Source of the DNA: W0P28-013 sp963659365 | Lineage (GTDB): Bacteria > Bacteroidota > Bacteroidia > Bacteroidales > Paludibacteraceae | Length of the DNA stretch: 34,546 nucleotides | Direction: 5' to 3' | Assembly: GCA_963659365.1 (NCBI GenBank) | Contig: CAVKTI010000020.1 | Coordinates: forward strand, 1-34,546 | Shown: positions 1-8,368 of the stretch, piece after piece | How positions within the stretch are numbered: the stretch's first letter is position 1 | Layout of the letters: the number at the start of each line of letters is the position of its first letter | Program-made: the position numbers and the translations under genes | The notes under the pieces: generated by a model | Databases searched by the model: none | Told to the model about the DNA's origin: nothing | Seen by the model: the letters and a program-made list of their open reading frames with translations, nothing else

Positions 1-73
1 AAGGCGTTACCTGCAAAGTCCATTTGGCTCTGCCGCGCCCACGAATCAATGGCACCTCAGCCTCAAACCCCAT
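1..73 (-). CDS. Truncated leftward gene, 5' end only
   Basis: An ATG at 73-71 on the minus strand opens a frame that stays open to the window edge (about 24 residues, starting MGFEAEVPLI and containing RGRGRAKW). A good Bacteroidota -7 promoter element ends about 15 bases upstream, which is the main reason for calling it; the 5' leader would be very short. The fragment is too short to assign a family. It belongs to the host flank and is divergent from the restriction operon. Confidence 0.4.
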   Translation of the reverse strand, partial: MGFEAEVPLIRGRGRAKWTLQVTP

Positions 74-88
74 GGGCGAAAGATGGTG

Positions 89-96
89 CAAAGATA
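89..96 (-). promoter_or_regulatory. Bacteroidota -7 promoter element, leftward
   Basis: Read on the minus strand this is TATCTTTG followed by CACC, matching the TAnnTTTG element of Bacteroidota sigma-70 promoters. It points at the truncated gene at 1-73. The remainder of the gene-free stretch 97-422 is AT-rich and shows only the palindrome at 261-298. Confidence 0.5.
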
Positions 97-260
97 CAGC
101 CGAAATGGGCGTTTTGCAAGGACGCATGTCATCAAGAGGATAGCGTACGATGACAGACGTCACGATGATTGACTTATTATACTGATAATAAGAGGAATAA
201 AAAATGGGGGTATTGGGCAAAAAAATGGAATAAATTGTTTTTGGCAGACAATCGCACACT

Positions 261-298
261 TCAATTTCGGCAATAAAACAAAATATTGCCGAAATTGA
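261..298. repeat. 15-bp perfect inverted repeat upstream of the restriction operon
   Basis: Bases 261-275 (TCAATTTCGGCAATA) are the exact reverse complement of 284-298, separated by an 8-base loop (AAACAAAA). Neither side has the T-run of a normal intrinsic terminator. It lies about 125 bases before the hsd promoter, so it could be a terminator, a regulator site, or the scar or end of a small mobile element. Confidence 0.6.
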
Positions 299-422
299 GT
301 ACCGAATCACTGTTGTTTTTTCAAAAAGCCAAAGTGCAAAATTCTTATCACCACCTCCTCCTCCAGCCCCCAAATAAATCTCTAAAAGTACATATTTTAC
401 GACTTTTTTTCTCCCTCCGAAC

Positions 423-453
423 TTGCAAATCTTACGCTTTTTTAGTAATTTTG
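423..453 (+). promoter_or_regulatory. Promoter of the hsd operon
   Basis: TTG at 423-425 and TAATTTTG at 446-453 are 20 bases apart, the usual spacing of the Bacteroidota -33 and -7 elements. Transcription would start near 459, leaving a leader of about 47 bases before the hsdR ATG at 506. No Shine-Dalgarno sequence is visible in the leader. Confidence 0.55.
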
Positions 454-505
454 CGCACTCTTCGGAACTTCCGATAATGGGTAAAGAACTAAGCACTCGA
501 AATAT

Positions 506-3232
506 ATGACACCAGAAGAACAAGCGAGGGTCAAAATTGACCGAATGTTGGAGTCAGCAGGCTGGCGTGTAGTCGGTCGGAGTGAGTTTGTCGCTAACGA
601 GCCAATTGCCGTCCGAGAAGGAATTATGCAAGGTAACAAAGAAACGGACTACCTGCTTTTCCTGATGGGCAAAGCCGTAGGTGTACTCGAAGCCAAACGA
701 GAAGAGATAGATGTCAATACGCAGGAAGTCATCGAGCAAGCCGAGAACTACACTCGTATTCTGCCGGCTTGGTGTCAGTCGTACCAAAAGCCGCTACCGC
801 TGATATGGTTGTCGAACGGCAAAGACTACTATTTCCGAGACGCACGCACCGACGACCCTGAATACCAAAAGGTCGAAAAGATACTCACCCCAAAGGAGGT
901 AGTCAAACTGTTGGCAATACAAGACCGATATGCCGGCTTGCCCACTATCCAAAAACGCGGTCTGCGTGATTGCCAATACGAAGGCATATATAATCTGGAA
1001 CGCAGCCTCAAAGAGGGTAAAACGCGTGCATTGATGGAACTTGCCACAGGTGCGGGGAAGACTTATCTCGCCATTACGGCTGCCTATCGTTTGCTCAATT
1101 ATGCCCAATTTCACCGTGTTTTGTTCTTGGTTGATAGGAACAACCTCGGGCGACAGGCGGAACGGGAGTTCGGCTTGTACCGACTGACCGAAAGCGGCGA
1201 CCCGTTCAATACGATTTATGGTGTAGAACGCCTCAAGTCTGCCAACATTCCGAAAGATGCCAATGTGGTTATTTCTACTATCCAACGACTATTCGCGTTG
1301 CTGAATGGTGAGGCTGTCAGCGATACCGACGAGGATATGGAAACCGATATAGACGATACCGCAGAAGAACCCGAAATGGTTACGCTGTCCAAAGATCCGA
1401 AACTTCCTCGAGACTATTTCGACCTCATCATCATTGACGAATGCCACCGCTCTATATACAGCAGTTGGCGTGCTGTATTGGAACATTTCAATACTGCCGT
1501 TAAAATTGGTCTTACTGCTACCCCCGCTTCGCAGACTATAGCCTTCTTCGAGAAAAACCGTGTAGTCAACTATACGCTTGAGAAATCTATTGCCGACCAT
1601 GTGAATGTGGGCTGCCGTACCTATCGTATCAAAACCGAGCAGACCGAGAACGGGGGTGCTATTCTGGAGGGACAGGATGTCAGTCGCGAAACGGTTTATA
1701 CAGGCACGGTCGAGAAAATCAATGTCAAGGAAACAGAACAGTACACCAAAGAGGAACTCAACCGAAGTGTTATCAATCCGGCACAGATAAAACTCATCTT
1801 GCAGACCTATAAGGACTCCGTCTATACAGAGATGTTCACCGACCCACAGCGTGAGGCGAACTTCGACTATCTGCCCAAGACACTTATTTTTGCGCTCAAC
1901 GAGAAGCATGCCAACAACATCGTACAGATTGCCAACGAGGTCTTCGGACGCACGCCGGGCGATGGCTTCGTGCAGAAGATAACCTATACGGTGGGAAATA
2001 CCGACCAATTGATAAAAGATTTCTGCAACGAGCGTAAGTTCCGTATCGCCGTTACGGTTACTCTTGTCGCCACGGGTATCGATATCAAGCCATTGGAGGT
2101 CGTGATGTTCATGTGCTATGTCAAGTCGCAGTTGCTCTATGTACAGATGAAAGGTCGGGGTGTGCGTACGATCAGTGATGATGTCTTGCATAATGTGACT
2201 CCCAATGCGTTCTCAAAAGATTTGTTCTATCTGGTGGACGCTGTCGGCGTTACAGAGGGCGAACACTCTATTCCGCAACCCAGAGGCAAAACACCGCCCA
2301 TGCCGTCGCTCGCCGAACTGCTCGAGCGCATTGCGCACGGCTATGTCAGTGACGACTATCTCAATCTGCTTGCCTCTCGACTGTCGCGCATCGATGCCAA
2401 AGCCAAAGACGAGGAAAAGGACAAGTTCACCGCCATTGCAGGCATTTCAATCCATGCTTTGTCCACACGCATCTTCGACGCTCTTGACCCGCAAGCGGCT
2501 ACGGCTCTGCCTATTTTTATTGATGTCAATGACCCGAATACGGAACGCCGGGCTTTGGTTGCCGAATTAGCCAACAACAAAGCCGCTCGCGACTATCTGC
2601 TCGAACTCAATGCGGGATATGTCAAAACGCTGATACCGGGCGAAGATACGCTTATCTCCAAAGGGTTCACCCACGAAGAAGCACAACAAGCAGTCGACGC
2701 TTTTGAGGAGTATGTGCGCACTCATCAGGACGACATCGAGGCATTGCAACTTATCTACTCGGGCAAGCCCACCAACCGTACGCAACTCGAGCAATTGGTC
2801 AAAACGCTGCAAAACGCCAACGCACAGTTTGAGCCGCACCGACTTTGGAATAGTTATGCTATCGTTCAACCCGAAAAGGTAAAGCATTTCGCAAACGATG
2901 AATTAGAACTGCGAAACCTGTTTACAAATATCATCCAATTAGTACGATACGCATACCGACAGACCGAACGGCTCGATACGCTCTCCCCGACTGCCCGACA
3001 GTATTTCAACTTGTGGTGCGGACAAGTTCAGCGCGGTCTATCCCAAGAACAGATAGACATCTTCGCACATATCAAAGACTATATCGTAGCAAACGGCTCT
3101 TGTTCTATTCAAGACTATCGTGCCGTTAACGAGAGTGAAATTGGCGCACTGATACAATCGATGGGTACGGATAGGCTCAAAGAAAGCCTCCGGACACTTT
3201 CTCAATTTATTATCTATCAAAAAGCATCTTAA
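506..3232 (+). CDS. hsdR: Type I restriction enzyme, R (motor/nuclease) subunit
   Basis: This 908-residue protein is the DNA-translocating and cleaving subunit of a type I restriction-modification complex. An N-terminal PD-(D/E)xK-type nuclease region is seen around residues 40-75 (ETDYLLF then LEAKRE). A superfamily 2 helicase follows: ATGAGKT (Walker A) near residue 178, DECH near 310, GLTATP near 335, and KGRGVR (motif VI) near 549. The C-terminal third is helical and would dock onto the methylase core. It is the first gene of hsdR-hsdM-hsdS, only 3 bases from hsdM. Length and motif order are normal and no break is seen, so it should be active against unmodified DNA together with the next two products. 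Confidence 0.95.
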   Translation: MTPEEQARVKIDRMLESAGWRVVGRSEFVANEPIAVREGIMQGNKETDYLLFLMGKAVGVLEAKREEIDVNTQEVIEQAENYTRILPAWCQSYQKPLPLIWLSNGKDYYFRDARTDDPEYQKVEKILTPKEVVKLLAIQDRYAGLPTIQKRGLRDCQYEGIYNLERSLKEGKTRALMELATGAGKTYLAITAAYRLLNYAQFHRVLFLVDRNNLGRQAEREFGLYRLTESGDPFNTIYGVERLKSANIPKDANVVISTIQRLFALLNGEAVSDTDEDMETDIDDTAEEPEMVTLSKDPKLPRDYFDLIIIDECHRSIYSSWRAVLEHFNTAVKIGLTATPASQTIAFFEKNRVVNYTLEKSIADHVNVGCRTYRIKTEQTENGGAILEGQDVSRETVYTGTVEKINVKETEQYTKEELNRSVINPAQIKLILQTYKDSVYTEMFTDPQREANFDYLPKTLIFALNEKHANNIVQIANEVFGRTPGDGFVQKITYTVGNTDQLIKDFCNERKFRIAVTVTLVATGIDIKPLEVVMFMCYVKSQLLYVQMKGRGVRTISDDVLHNVTPNAFSKDLFYLVDAVGVTEGEHSIPQPRGKTPPMPSLAELLERIAHGYVSDDYLNLLASRLSRIDAKAKDEEKDKFTAIAGISIHALSTRIFDALDPQAATALPIFIDVNDPNTERRALVAELANNKAARDYLLELNAGYVKTLIPGEDTLISKGFTHEEAQQAVDAFEEYVRTHQDDIEALQLIYSGKPTNRTQLEQLVKTLQNANAQFEPHRLWNSYAIVQPEKVKHFANDELELRNLFTNIIQLVRYAYRQTERLDTLSPTARQYFNLWCGQVQRGLSQEQIDIFAHIKDYIVANGSCSIQDYRAVNESEIGALIQSMGTDRLKESLRTLSQFIIYQKAS

Positions 3233-3235
3233 TCT

Positions 3236-4669
3236 ATGGCAAAAATCGTTACTCCCACCGAGGAGGCTCTCACCACCAAGGTGTGGCAAATGGCAGATGT
3301 CCTTGCTGCAGCAGGCATAGGCAATACGGATTATCTTACACAAGTTACCTACCTGCTATTCTTGAAGATGGATCAAGAGCGAGTGGAACTCTTTGAAGAA
3401 GAGTCTGCCATTCCCGAAGGTTATCGTTGGAACGACCTTATCAAAGAGGAGGGGCAAGACCTCCTTACGCAATACAACAAGACCCTTGAGGAACTTCGCA
3501 AGCAGGACGACCTCATCGGTACTATCTTCACCCAAGCGCAGAACAAGATTACACAGCCCGTGTATCTCAAGAAAGTCATCTCCATGATTGCCGAACAACA
3601 GTGGCTCATCATGAGCGGAGATGTCAAAGGGGCTATCTATGAGGATATTCTGGAGGAGGTCGGACAAGATACCAAGAGCGGCACAGGGGAGTACTTCACG
3701 CCTCGTGCGTTGATTCAAGCCATGGTCGATGTTACCCGCCCCAAGATAACGGAAAAAGTGTGCGACCCTGCCTGCGGTACAGGCGGCTTCCTGATGGCGG
3801 CGTACGACTATATGAAACGCCAATCCAATGACGCCAAGAAGTTGGAGTTCCTCAACAACGAAGCCCTGCATGGTGTGGATATCACGCCGCTTGTGGTTAC
3901 GCTCGGTTCGATGAACCTCTATCTGCACGGTATCGGAAAGAATAGCAGCCCTATCGTCTGCGGCGACTCGCTTGTCAAGCAACCGGAAGTATTATACGAT
4001 GTCATTCTTGCCAATCCGCCCTTTGGTGCAAGACCCAGCGGGGCTGTTACGCTCGACCGCCCCGATTTCTATACCACGACGAGCAACAACCAGTTGAATT
4101 TCTTGCAGCACATGATGCTCCTGCTGAAGAACGGCGGACGCGCAGCCATCGTCCTGCCTGACAATGTGCTTTTTGAGGGTACTGCGGGCAAAACCATCCG
4201 CCAGAAGTTGCTCACCGAGTTCAACTTGCATACCATACTGCGTATGCCTACGGGTATCTTCTACAAGCCGGGGGTGAAGACCAATGTCCTATTCTTTACC
4301 AAGGGGCAACCCACTACCGATATTTGGTACTACGACTACCGCACCAATATCCACCATACGCTCAAGCAGAAACCGATGAAGCGCAGCGACCTCGACGATT
4401 TCGTGGCTTGCTACCATGCCGAGGATATCACCCAACGCCAAGAGACCTATAATGCAGAGACCAATCCCAACGGACGCTGGCGCAGATATTCGGCAGACGA
4501 TTTCCTCCGTTCCGACAAAATCAGTATGGATGTTACATGGATAAAGCCCGAGTCGGGAGATAGCGATATGTCCCTTGCCGAACTGCTTGATACTATCGGC
4601 GACAAGGCAGACAAGATAAACAGCGCAGTCAAAACCCTGCAGGCTCTGCTTGCTAATATCGAGGAGTAA
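3236..4669 (+). CDS. hsdM: Type I restriction-modification system, M (adenine methylase) subunit
   Basis: The 477-residue protein transfers a methyl group from S-adenosylmethionine to N6 of adenine and, with HsdS, forms the trimeric methylase core. An HsdM N-terminal helical domain occupies about residues 10-130 (LTQVTYLLFLKMDQ). The methylase domain carries DPACGTGGF (motif I, SAM binding) near residue 177 and NPPF (catalytic motif IV) near residue 260. The C-terminal part ends in a helix suited to contact HsdS. It starts 3 bases after hsdR and is separated from hsdS by 4 bases, so the three are co-translated. Nothing is missing. Confidence 0.96.
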   Translation: MAKIVTPTEEALTTKVWQMADVLAAAGIGNTDYLTQVTYLLFLKMDQERVELFEEESAIPEGYRWNDLIKEEGQDLLTQYNKTLEELRKQDDLIGTIFTQAQNKITQPVYLKKVISMIAEQQWLIMSGDVKGAIYEDILEEVGQDTKSGTGEYFTPRALIQAMVDVTRPKITEKVCDPACGTGGFLMAAYDYMKRQSNDAKKLEFLNNEALHGVDITPLVVTLGSMNLYLHGIGKNSSPIVCGDSLVKQPEVLYDVILANPPFGARPSGAVTLDRPDFYTTTSNNQLNFLQHMMLLLKNGGRAAIVLPDNVLFEGTAGKTIRQKLLTEFNLHTILRMPTGIFYKPGVKTNVLFFTKGQPTTDIWYYDYRTNIHHTLKQKPMKRSDLDDFVACYHAEDITQRQETYNAETNPNGRWRRYSADDFLRSDKISMDVTWIKPESGDSDMSLAELLDTIGDKADKINSAVKTLQALLANIEE

Positions 4670-4673
4670 TGCC

Positions 4674-6134
4674 ATGGATACAAAGTTACTGAAACAAAAG
4701 ATACTTGACTTGGCTATCCGAGGCAAACTCGTGCCGCAAGACCCCAACGACGAACCCGCGTCCGTCTTGTTGGAGCGTATCCGTGCCGAAAAAGAACAAC
4801 TCGTACAGCAAGGCAAAATCAAGAAACCCAAGACAACAGCCGCTTCCGATACTCAACATTATGAGAATATCCCTTTCGACATACCCCAATCATGGGAATG
4901 GGTAAGGCTAGGAGATGTTTGCGCTATTAAAGGAGGTAAACGTATTCCCAAGGGGATGTCATTTTCTAAAGTCCCAACAGACCATATATACATCCGAGTA
5001 TCTGACATGAAAAATAATACGATTGTCTCTGATGACTTAAAGTATATAGATGACAACATTTTTGAATATATCAAGAATTATACAATTGCCGATACTGATT
5101 TATATGTAACCATAGCAGGAACAATCGGTGCTATTGGACAAGTTCCACATATGTTCAATAATATGAATCTAACAGAAAATGCTGTAAAACTCACAAATAT
5201 ACAAGTAGATAAGTTGTATTTGATGTATGCCTTATCATCAGCGACACCACAAGCGCACTTTACATCAAAATATCATCAAACAGCACAACCTAAGTTGTCT
5301 ATAGAAACACTTAGTGCGACCTTTCTTTCCCTCCCCCCACTCGCCGAGCAAAAGCGTATTGTTGCAGAGATAGAGCGGTGGTTCGCTGTAATAGATGATT
5401 TAGAGGTAAATAAGCAAGACCTACAAGCGGCAATCAAACAAACTCGTGCCAAAGTCCTCGACCTCGCTATCCACGGCAAACTCGTCCCGCAAGACCCCAA
5501 CGACGAGCCTGCAATTGAACTACTCAAGCGCATTAACCCGCACTACACCCCTTGTGATACCTCACATTATGAGAACTTGCCTTTTGATATACCTCAATCG
5601 TGGGAGTGGGTAACGATCGGCAATATATCCCAATTAATAACAAAGGGAACGACACCGAGAGGAGGCAATGCCGCATATGTCGATAGTGGTATCGGATTTT
5701 TGCGTGCAGAGAATGTTGTAGGATACAACAAACTAAATCTCACTAATTTGAAATTTATAACAGAAGATTTACACAACTCTGTCTTATCTCGTTCTCAATT
5801 AAAAAAGAATGATCTATTAATTACGATAGCGGGGACGCTTGGACGGACTGCAACCGTAACAGAAGATGTTTTGCCTTTGAACGCAAACCAAGCAGTATCA
5901 ATCGTACGCCTTATTGATGACCGCTTTCTAAATTATATAGTTTATAGTCTAAATTCTCCAATTATACAAAGTAGATACACATCTGCCAAGAAAGTAACAG
6001 CCATTCCTAATTTGACATTGGAAATAATTAGGGACACCTTTCTTCCACTACCGCCTCTTGCAGAGCAAAAGCGTATAACAAGATATATAGAAAAGATATT
6101 CAATGTATTAGACACAATCAGTGCAGAATTATAG
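4674..6134 (+). CDS. hsdS: Type I restriction-modification system, S (specificity) subunit
   Basis: The 486-residue protein sets the bipartite DNA target. Two target-recognition domains (about residues 75-230 and 305-475) alternate with conserved helical spacers. SWEWVRLGD and SWEWVTIGN open the domains; PPLAEQKRI closes both. The spacer LAIxGKLVPQDPNDEP occurs before each domain. The chosen ATG follows GAGGAG by 7 bases; an in-frame start at 4650 would overlap hsdM. Conserved spacers are GC-richer and the recognition domains clearly AT-rich, a mosaic typical of domain exchange. A 32-base direct repeat in the spacers could recombine in frame. The final helix after the second domain is short compared with many S subunits, so circular-permuted usage is possible. 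Confidence 0.93.
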   Translation: MDTKLLKQKILDLAIRGKLVPQDPNDEPASVLLERIRAEKEQLVQQGKIKKPKTTAASDTQHYENIPFDIPQSWEWVRLGDVCAIKGGKRIPKGMSFSKVPTDHIYIRVSDMKNNTIVSDDLKYIDDNIFEYIKNYTIADTDLYVTIAGTIGAIGQVPHMFNNMNLTENAVKLTNIQVDKLYLMYALSSATPQAHFTSKYHQTAQPKLSIETLSATFLSLPPLAEQKRIVAEIERWFAVIDDLEVNKQDLQAAIKQTRAKVLDLAIHGKLVPQDPNDEPAIELLKRINPHYTPCDTSHYENLPFDIPQSWEWVTIGNISQLITKGTTPRGGNAAYVDSGIGFLRAENVVGYNKLNLTNLKFITEDLHNSVLSRSQLKKNDLLITIAGTLGRTATVTEDVLPLNANQAVSIVRLIDDRFLNYIVYSLNSPIIQSRYTSAKKVTAIPNLTLEIIRDTFLPLPPLAEQKRITRYIEKIFNVLDTISAEL

Positions 6135-6189
6135 TTCTGCGCTAATTGATTGCAGTTACGAAAGTCAGATTTTCGCCCCGAAAACAAAA

Positions 6190-6226
6190 AAAATCAGGCA
6201 GTTTTTGTTTGTAACTCCCTGATTTT
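6190..6226 (-). terminator. Intrinsic terminator of the tRNA-Val gene
   Basis: Bases 6190-6198 (AAAATCAGG) and 6218-6226 (CCTGATTTT) form a perfect 9-bp stem; on the minus strand the stem is followed by a T-run (complement of 6181-6193). It begins 3 bases after the tRNA CCA end, so it is probably the native terminator of that tRNA gene and marks the left side as original chromosome. Confidence 0.7.
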
Positions 6227-6229
6227 CAG

Positions 6230-6275
6230 TGGTGGGCGCTGAGGGATTCGAACCCCCGACCCTCTGCTTGTAAGG
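6230..6275 (-). other. attL-like site: 3' part of tRNA-Val(UAC)
   Basis: Read on the minus strand this stretch gives the anticodon loop CUUACAA (anticodon UAC), the 3' anticodon strand, a complete T arm (GGGGGTTCGAATCCCTC), the 3' acceptor strand AGCGCCC and an encoded CCA. Beyond 6275 the tRNA stops: the bases that should form the 5' anticodon strand do not pair, and no D arm or 5' acceptor strand follows. This is what a tyrosine recombinase leaves when it integrates in a tRNA anticodon loop. The intact tRNA should be at the other end of the element, right of the window. Direct repeats TGTTCA at 6325-6330 and 6336-6341 may be recombinase arm sites. Confidence 0.75.
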
Positions 6276-6351
6276 GAGGCTTATAGTCTTAACTATCAAT
6301 AAAATGATGATTTTTTAACGGCTCTGTTCACTTTTTGTTCATGCGGTGTCT

Positions 6352-6588
6352 TTATCTGCAACAATAGCCGCAGGGGGAGCGTTCTAATTCCTCTACGGCT
6401 TCTTTGAGTGTCATTGTCTTAATCTCTGCTTTGCAGTTTAACAAACCTTTGCAGTCGCCGTCGATATGGAATGCTTTTGCGTACTGTCCCATACAAACAT
6501 ACACGGTGGTATTCTCGTTCAACCCAAGTGAACAAGAACACACGGCAGCCACACACAACATCACCGATAGCGCGATAAATCTTCTCAT
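6352..6588 (-). CDS. Small exported cysteine-rich protein
   Basis: The 78-residue product starts with a signal-peptide-like segment (MRRFIALSVMLCVAAVC) with a possible, non-canonical lipobox (VCSC). The mature part has a pattern common in small Bacteroidota proteins: Y-V-C, then H-x-D-G-D-C-x-G-L-x-x-C, then EAVEELxxxPCxYCC, suggesting a bound metal such as zinc. It is the last gene of the leftward lysogeny block, next to the attachment site, where phages keep lysogenic-conversion genes. A role in surface exclusion is inference from position only. The start is preceded by CACT, the ACTATG context seen across this phage. Confidence 0.7.
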   Translation of the reverse strand: MRRFIALSVMLCVAAVCSCSLGLNENTTVYVCMGQYAKAFHIDGDCKGLLNCKAEIKTMTLKEAVEELERSPCGYCCR

Positions 6589-6593
6589 AGTGA

Positions 6594-7394
6594 TTAGTAT
6601 AAGTATTGTTTTATCAAGTATTCCATACCATTGTTAAGGAAGCGTCCATATACAGGGTATTCTTCCTCTGTTGGTATACTGTTGCCATCATCATCTCTAA
6701 CAGTCCCAAACCAGCCGCAGTCTTTGTTGTATCGATATATAGTCTGTCGAATCCCATAATAATAATGCTTGTGTATAATTACGGATGTTAGACCGTTAAA
6801 ATCACCGACTTTTAAGATTATTTCTATCACATTAAATCCTTTTATATTGTAACCGATGAAGTCAGCAAAATTCTCCGCAGTGCCAGTGTAAATGCCGTTG
6901 TCGAAAAGCAGTTTTAGAATTTCATTAAAGTTGCCAGGACTTTCATCTATGAAACTTTGTAGTTCATCGGCTGTTATATGCAAAACGCCTTCGTCGCTTA
7001 ACATTGTACATATATGCTCTAAATTATTTCGATGATATTGTGATTTCGCTTTAGAAACTGCAAAAAGAATTTTATCCATACAGTAGAACATCTTGTATTT
7101 ATCGTCAATGCAACGGAGTAGAGAGCCGTTTCTCACCAGTATACCGTATTTTTCAAACATTTCTTCCTCTGACAATGGGTCGTAATAAGTAATCCCATTG
7201 ACGGTTATGGATTGGTTCTCACCGTCGAATATGAGTGACGAGATTGTATCCATTTCAAATGGTGTATTATCACATTCAGACCAACCTATTTTCCTTGACC
7301 AAAATCCTGCGCATGTTTTAGCATTCAACACAACTCTTTGGGCGTTTACCGCTGCCGAAAGACACACGAGCAGAATAAATATCTTTGTTCTCAT
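6594..7394 (-). CDS. Secreted protein of unknown function
   Basis: The 266-residue protein has a clear signal peptide with likely cleavage after VNA (MRTKIFILLVCLSAAVNA). The mature part has no domain I recognise; it is a mixed alpha/beta sequence with cysteines near its start and middle and a tyrosine-rich end. It lies 5 bases upstream of the small cysteine-rich gene and downstream of the membrane genes, all leftward and all exported. This clustering between repressor and attachment site suggests a lysogenic-conversion (moron) function at the host envelope, for example exclusion of other phages, but nothing in the sequence proves it. Confidence 0.7.
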   Translation of the reverse strand: MRTKIFILLVCLSAAVNAQRVVLNAKTCAGFWSRKIGWSECDNTPFEMDTISSLIFDGENQSITVNGITYYDPLSEEEMFEKYGILVRNGSLLRCIDDKYKMFYCMDKILFAVSKAKSQYHRNNLEHICTMLSDEGVLHITADELQSFIDESPGNFNEILKLLFDNGIYTGTAENFADFIGYNIKGFNVIEIILKVGDFNGLTSVIIHKHYYYGIRQTIYRYNKDCGWFGTVRDDDGNSIPTEEEYPVYGRFLNNGMEYLIKQYLY

Positions 7395-7432
7395 AATGTT
7401 GTAATTTTAGTTTGGGTTTGGGTTTCTACGAA

Positions 7433-7921
7433 TCAATCTAATTCTCCAAAATGTATTCCAACAATCGTGTCGAAATCTTTTCCCTTTAATGGTGCTGTCC
7501 TATCTTCGTGGTCATCTTCGTTTAGACGATATATAGATTTAACCCCCTCTATGTATTCGGGCGGACAACATTGTCTGCAAAAAGTCTTGTTTTCGTAAAA
7601 GTACTTGTAGAGGCTATCTGTTTCGTCCTTTGATATGTAGCGCACACTATTTACATTAAATTGCATAACGCTGTTTAATTCAATAGTTGTATTGCTACAA
7701 TTCTCTACATCTAAAACTTGCGGCGTTTCGTTTATTCCCCAACACCTGACATCTAAATGCACCAGCCCAAAATGGTCTATACAAAAGTATGGTGCAGTCA
7801 TTTCGTCTATCTTACGCTGTTCTTTTTCCTTTTGCTCTTTATTGTTGGTATAAGCGACACAACTCCATATAAGTCCAACAAGCGATGCAGACACTAATCC
7901 AAATTTTATCCAACCTTTCAT
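7433..7921 (-). CDS. Membrane-anchored cysteine/histidine-motif protein
   Basis: The product is about 162 residues from the ATG at 7921; an upstream TTG at 7927 is less likely because the ATG has the ACTATG context used by this phage. An N-terminal transmembrane segment (FGLVSASLVGLIWSCVAY) is followed by a charged linker (KEQKEKEQRK) and a periplasmic domain with YFCIDHFGLVHLDVRCWG and later FCRQCCPP. The spacing C...H...C...CxxCC resembles the small protein at 6352-6588, suggesting a shared metal-binding fold. It is tightly coupled to the membrane gene upstream. Function unknown. Confidence 0.7.
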   Translation of the reverse strand: MKGWIKFGLVSASLVGLIWSCVAYTNNKEQKEKEQRKIDEMTAPYFCIDHFGLVHLDVRCWGINETPQVLDVENCSNTTIELNSVMQFNVNSVRYISKDETDSLYKYFYENKTFCRQCCPPEYIEGVKSIYRLNEDDHEDRTAPLKGKDFDTIVGIHFGELD

Positions 7922-7923
7922 AG

Positions 7924-8322
7924 TCAATCGTGATTTTTGCTAAAAATTACTCCAACACACCCAATTACAGCAATTAAGTAGGTTATAACAAATACTATTG
8001 TTGCTATTATATTGACTGTAATCTCCTTACCTGTACTCATTGGCAGCGCAGTCCATACTGCGTGTATCGAAAAATATGTCATATATAAGGCGGCTAACAA
8101 TGTCATTATCGCCCCGAATGTAGTTTTTAACCACGCTACTACTATCGCCGACGCCGTTCCGCCAAAGCCTATGGTTATATACAACGCTCCCATTCCTACC
8201 ACAACAATAAAAAACCAGTTCCACGACTGCATCCAAGCAAATAACGCCATTAAGGCAATATACACTACCCCGAAAATCGCATAATTTACGATTGATTTCA
8301 AGAAATCTTTCAATATCTCCAT
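7924..8322 (-). CDS. Four-helix integral membrane protein
   Basis: The 132-residue protein is almost entirely hydrophobic, with about four transmembrane segments starting near residues 14, 37, 66 and 104 and no recognisable enzymatic motif. It ends 2 bases before the start of the next leftward gene, so the two are probably made together and may interact in the inner membrane. It lies immediately downstream of the repressor and would be expressed from the prophage. Superinfection exclusion is a reasonable guess from location; an unrelated host-derived cargo role is also possible. Confidence 0.65.
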   Translation of the reverse strand: MEILKDFLKSIVNYAIFGVVYIALMALFAWMQSWNWFFIVVVGMGALYITIGFGGTASAIVVAWLKTTFGAIMTLLAALYMTYFSIHAVWTALPMSTGKEITVNIIATIVFVITYLIAVIGCVGVIFSKNHD

Positions 8323-8368
8323 AGTCCTACAATTATTAAAGGTTAATACTACTCTTTTTCTCTCCTTT

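Noticed and set aside
286..477. Short plus-strand frame upstream of hsdR
   Set aside because: It overlaps the palindrome and the hsd promoter, begins within the stem and has no family-like sequence.
1289..2191. Minus-strand frame of 300 codons inside hsdR
   Set aside because: hsdR is intact with all motifs in order, and the antisense frame has no recognisable domain or start signal.
6230..6300. A complete tRNA gene at this place
   Set aside because: Only the part from the anticodon loop to CCA is present; the upstream bases form neither D arm nor acceptor strand.
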